Positions 30,661-32,879 of a DNA stretch of 32,879 nt are shown piece by piece (the first letter of the stretch is position 1; each line of letters starts with the position of its first letter). The DNA is from Pseudomonadota bacterium. Its GTDB lineage: Bacteria > Pseudomonadota > Alphaproteobacteria > Micavibrionales > UBA2020. The notes below the pieces were generated by a model, which was given only the letters and a program-made list of their open reading frames with translations, had not been told where the DNA came from and ran no database searches. The DNA is taken from positions 1 to 32,879 of the forward strand of contig JAJZVA010000017.1 in assembly GCA_021845905.1 (NCBI GenBank), given 5' to 3'. The translations under genes and the position numbers were made by a program.

Positions 30661-30802
30661 ACAACTACATACTATTGTATGATGATCTACCAGATTCAGC
30701 CGGCGGATTTATTGATCAAGTCCAAGCTTTCTGCCGATTCTTCCATTTTAAATAAAGTTTTAACCATCAGGGCATAGAATGAGGGGAATAACCACTTCGC
30801 TT

Positions 30803-30814
30803 TGCACCGGTGCA
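30803..30814. promoter_or_regulatory. Palindrome upstream of the RHS gene, possible operator
   Basis: TGCACCGGTGCA is a perfect 12-bp palindrome 54 bp before the RHS start codon. The following sequence TTTAAAATTTATACT may contain a -10 region. Binding protein unknown. Confidence 0.35.
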
Positions 30815-30868
30815 TGTCTGCGCCTTCTTTGCGCTTTGTTTAAAATTTATACTGCGGGGAGAATTTTG

Positions 30869-32879
30869 ATGGGCAAAATCTTTCATAAATTTTTCTGTTT
30901 CATTCGTTGTTTTCAGGGCATGGCATTTTCTATCGCCGTTTTTATATTCTTGTTCGCCACAGGTTCAGCTCACGCCATTATTCCCGCTTCATCCGGCAAT
31001 GTTGCTTTTTTGGGCATAGGTGCGCTCTCGGGATCAGTCCCTCAACAAAACAATGCGGGTACCGGCATAAAAAGCTTTAGTGCGGTGCGTCCCGCCGCAA
31101 CTAGCGGCGGATTAACGGCGATTCCGGGTGTACCTCTTTTTATAGCGAAGTATGAAGTGGTCAATGTATTCACTTGCGCGTCACTAGCCCCCGCATCCGC
31201 TAATGTTACAGTTCAGCCAACACATGGCGTCATTACGTTCAAAACCGTTGGCGGAACAGTGGATAAAGGCTTATGCCTTGGTCATACAGGAACATTCACC
31301 GCTGCTTATTACACATGGACTGATGTTTCTGCCCGTGCTGGAACAGCAGATTCATTTACTATCAAATGGTCGGATCCAGAGAACAGAATCCCTCCGTTTT
31401 ATGCTGACTATTCAGTTGTTCTCGGCAGTAATGGTCTTGATATAGCTAAGGCCCTTGGCATCTGCATCCCCTGTCTTGCAACAAAACAATCTGCCTCAGG
31501 CACATATAACCCATTGAGCAATGGAACTGTTGGCGGCGGGGATCCTTTTAATATCGGCATCGGCAACCAATTCGAAGAAGCCACCGACTACACGACCTCT
31601 GGCCGCAATCCTTTGCGGTTCGTGCGGTATTACAACAGCATGGCGGCGGATACGACGGACGCGACGGAGCTGGGGTCGAAATGGCGCGACAATTACGACC
31701 GGTATCTCGATGTTTCTGGCGGCACCGTCACGGCGGAGCGCGCGGACGGTCAGGTGCTGACCTTCACCAAGGATGCAAGCGGCAACTGGACGAGCGACAC
31801 GGACGTGGATTTGACGCTGACCAACGTCGCCGCCTCGTGGTACCTGACGGATCACAACGACACGGTGGAGACTTATTACCAGCCGTCGTCTTCGAGCACG
31901 GCTTATTTGCAGCGCATCGTCATGCGCGACGGCTACACGCGCGACCTCGCTTATAACGCGAACAATCAGCTCACATCGGTCACGGACAGCTTCGGGCGCA
32001 AGCTCGGCTTCGCTTACAACGGCACAGGGTTGCTGAGCCAAGTCACCACGCCGGACCAGCTCGTTTTGAGCTACGGCTATGATTCCAGCGGCGCGAACGG
32101 CAGCACGCTCGACCGTCTGACGTCGGTCTCCTACAACACCACGCCCGCGACGGACCGCATTTATTCGTATGTCAACAACTTCGATCTCGCCTCGATTACC
32201 GACGAAGACGGCAATGTTTACGCGCAATGGACGTATGACGACAAAGACCGCGCGACGTCGAGCCAGCACGCGGGCGGCGCGGGCAAAGTCACCATCTCCT
32301 ATGACTCCGACACGCAACGCACGGTCACGGGGCCGCTGGGGCAGCAGACGGTTTATACCTTCCAGACATTGCAGGGCGTGCCGAAGGTGGTGAAGATCGC
32401 GCGCACGGCGTCGGGCACCGTTCCGGCGGGCATGGAGAGCTTCACTTACGATTCCAACGGCTACATGGCGAGCAAGACGGACTGGAACGGCAACGTCACG
32501 GATTATATTAACGACGCACACGGCGACCCGACCAGCATCACCGTGGCGGCGGGAACGGCGCTGGCGCGCACGACGACAATCATTTACGGCGGCTCGGACG
32601 GACGCCAGCCGGGGCAGATCGCCGAGCCGAATCTCACCGCCCACTACACTTACGACAGGCACGGCAACATGGTGATCTCGCAGGAGACGGACATGTCTTC
32701 CGCCAACCAGGGGTTCCGCACGTGGACTTACACCTATGACCTTCTGGGCCATATGCTGACCATGACCGACCCGCGCGGCAACGTCACGACCTATACCTAC
32801 GACGGCGACAACCTCGCGACAATCACCAACGCGCTCGGGCAAACGTCGAAGATCACGTCTTACAACGCGAGCGGCCTGC
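30869..32879 (+). CDS. Secreted RHS/YD-repeat protein, 5' part
   Basis: A frame open from ATG 30869 to the window edge (670 codons). A signal peptide (residues 1-36; GKIFHKFFC..., ending SAHA-II) is followed by a region resembling an Ig-like domain (ANVTVQPTHGVITF, DSFTIKWSDPE; about 110-180), then from about residue 235 the RHS entry domain (DYTTSGRNPLRFVRYYNSM) and many YD repeats (YDDKDRAT, YDRHGNMV, YTYDGDNLATITN). Such proteins form a hollow shell around a C-terminal toxin or effector, which would lie beyond the window. AGGAG-like GGGGAGA lies 6 bases before the ATG. The N-terminal 220 codons are AT-rich, and the rest GC-rich. Secreted by Sec, so not a type VI cargo as such. Confidence 0.85.
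   Translation, partial: MGKIFHKFFCFIRCFQGMAFSIAVFIFLFATGSAHAIIPASSGNVAFLGIGALSGSVPQQNNAGTGIKSFSAVRPAATSGGLTAIPGVPLFIAKYEVVNVFTCASLAPASANVTVQPTHGVITFKTVGGTVDKGLCLGHTGTFTAAYYTWTDVSARAGTADSFTIKWSDPENRIPPFYADYSVVLGSNGLDIAKALGICIPCLATKQSASGTYNPLSNGTVGGGDPFNIGIGNQFEEATDYTTSGRNPLRFVRYYNSMAADTTDATELGSKWRDNYDRYLDVSGGTVTAERADGQVLTFTKDASGNWTSDTDVDLTLTNVAASWYLTDHNDTVETYYQPSSSSTAYLQRIVMRDGYTRDLAYNANNQLTSVTDSFGRKLGFAYNGTGLLSQVTTPDQLVLSYGYDSSGANGSTLDRLTSVSYNTTPATDRIYSYVNNFDLASITDEDGNVYAQWTYDDKDRATSSQHAGGAGKVTISYDSDTQRTVTGPLGQQTVYTFQTLQGVPKVVKIARTASGTVPAGMESFTYDSNGYMASKTDWNGNVTDYINDAHGDPTSITVAAGTALARTTTIIYGGSDGRQPGQIAEPNLTAHYTYDRHGNMVISQETDMSSANQGFRTWTYTYDLLGHMLTMTDPRGNVTTYTYDGDNLATITNALGQTSKITSYNASGL

Noticed and set aside
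30227-30664. A 145-codon minus-strand frame in the mob non-coding region
   Set aside because: Composition looks random, no Shine-Dalgarno is apparent, and several hairpins lie within it; better explained as non-coding DNA of the element.
31496-32842. A 448-codon open frame on the minus strand
   Set aside because: It is antisense to the RHS gene, Arg/Val-rich as expected for the complement of GC-rich repeats, and has no recognisable domain; the plus-strand frame shows clear YD repeats.
1-32879. CRISPR array
   Set aside because: No regularly spaced direct repeats with unique spacers were seen anywhere; repeats found are short tandem or single pairs.

Overview
The window looks like a stretch of an alphaproteobacterial chromosome, broadly 55-58 % G+C by eye in the core genes. 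The evidence is a YdcH/DUF465 protein, a PFK with Lys in its PKTIDND motif, an L,D-transpeptidase with a LysM-like domain, an RNase E with a large acidic insert in its S1 domain, and mobilization genes of a kind common in Rhizobiales and sphingomonads. I cannot fix the genus. A lineage near Micavibrio or Rhodospirillales is only an impression.

Layout. (1) 1-8.9 kb is core genome: a YdcH-like protein, 6-phosphofructokinase coupled to a secreted L,D-transpeptidase, a small lipoprotein, an AmiC-type cell-wall amidase, a GNAT acetyltransferase, rne after a long leader, and a P-loop kinase-like protein. (2) 8.9-11.4 kb is a tRNA-Ser(GCT) gene followed by a tyrosine integrase and a two-TM protein gene split by a poly-A frameshift. 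A near-copy of the tRNA 3' end at 11380-11396 suggests a 2.4-kb integrated islet. (3) 11.4-19.9 kb returns to chromosomal genes: a low-complexity protein, a DUF1634-TSUP fusion transporter, a zinc-binding C-methyltransferase, an M16 peptidase and an AT3-SGNH acyltransferase. (4) 19.9-22.3 kb is a decayed element with a two-gene SLATT-like membrane cassette, a strongly structured untranslated element (20815-20953) just upstream of a small secreted protein, and an integrase that has lost its middle. (5) 22.3-about 30.7 kb is an integrative mobilizable element. It starts at a 20-bp fragment of a tRNA-Gly 3' end and carries a full integrase, small accessory genes, an ArdC-like antirestriction protein, an AT-rich secreted cargo protein, a mobC-relaxase-109 aa operon, and a hairpin-rich non-coding region that probably contains oriT. 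(6) 30.9 kb to the right edge is the 5' part of a secreted RHS/YD-repeat protein whose AT-rich N-terminal part is joined to a GC-rich core; it has no stop codon in the window.

Working together: pfk-ldt is one transcription unit ending at a bidirectional terminator. The amidase, L,D-transpeptidase and lipoprotein all concern the envelope. The elements at 19.9-22.3 kb and 22.3-30.7 kb appear to abut at one tRNA-Gly-derived attachment core, with their integrases diverging from it and short TGCACA tandem repeats on both sides. The most novel item is the multibranched RNA-like fold at 20815-20953, whose base can alternatively pair next to the ribosome-binding site of the gene that follows.
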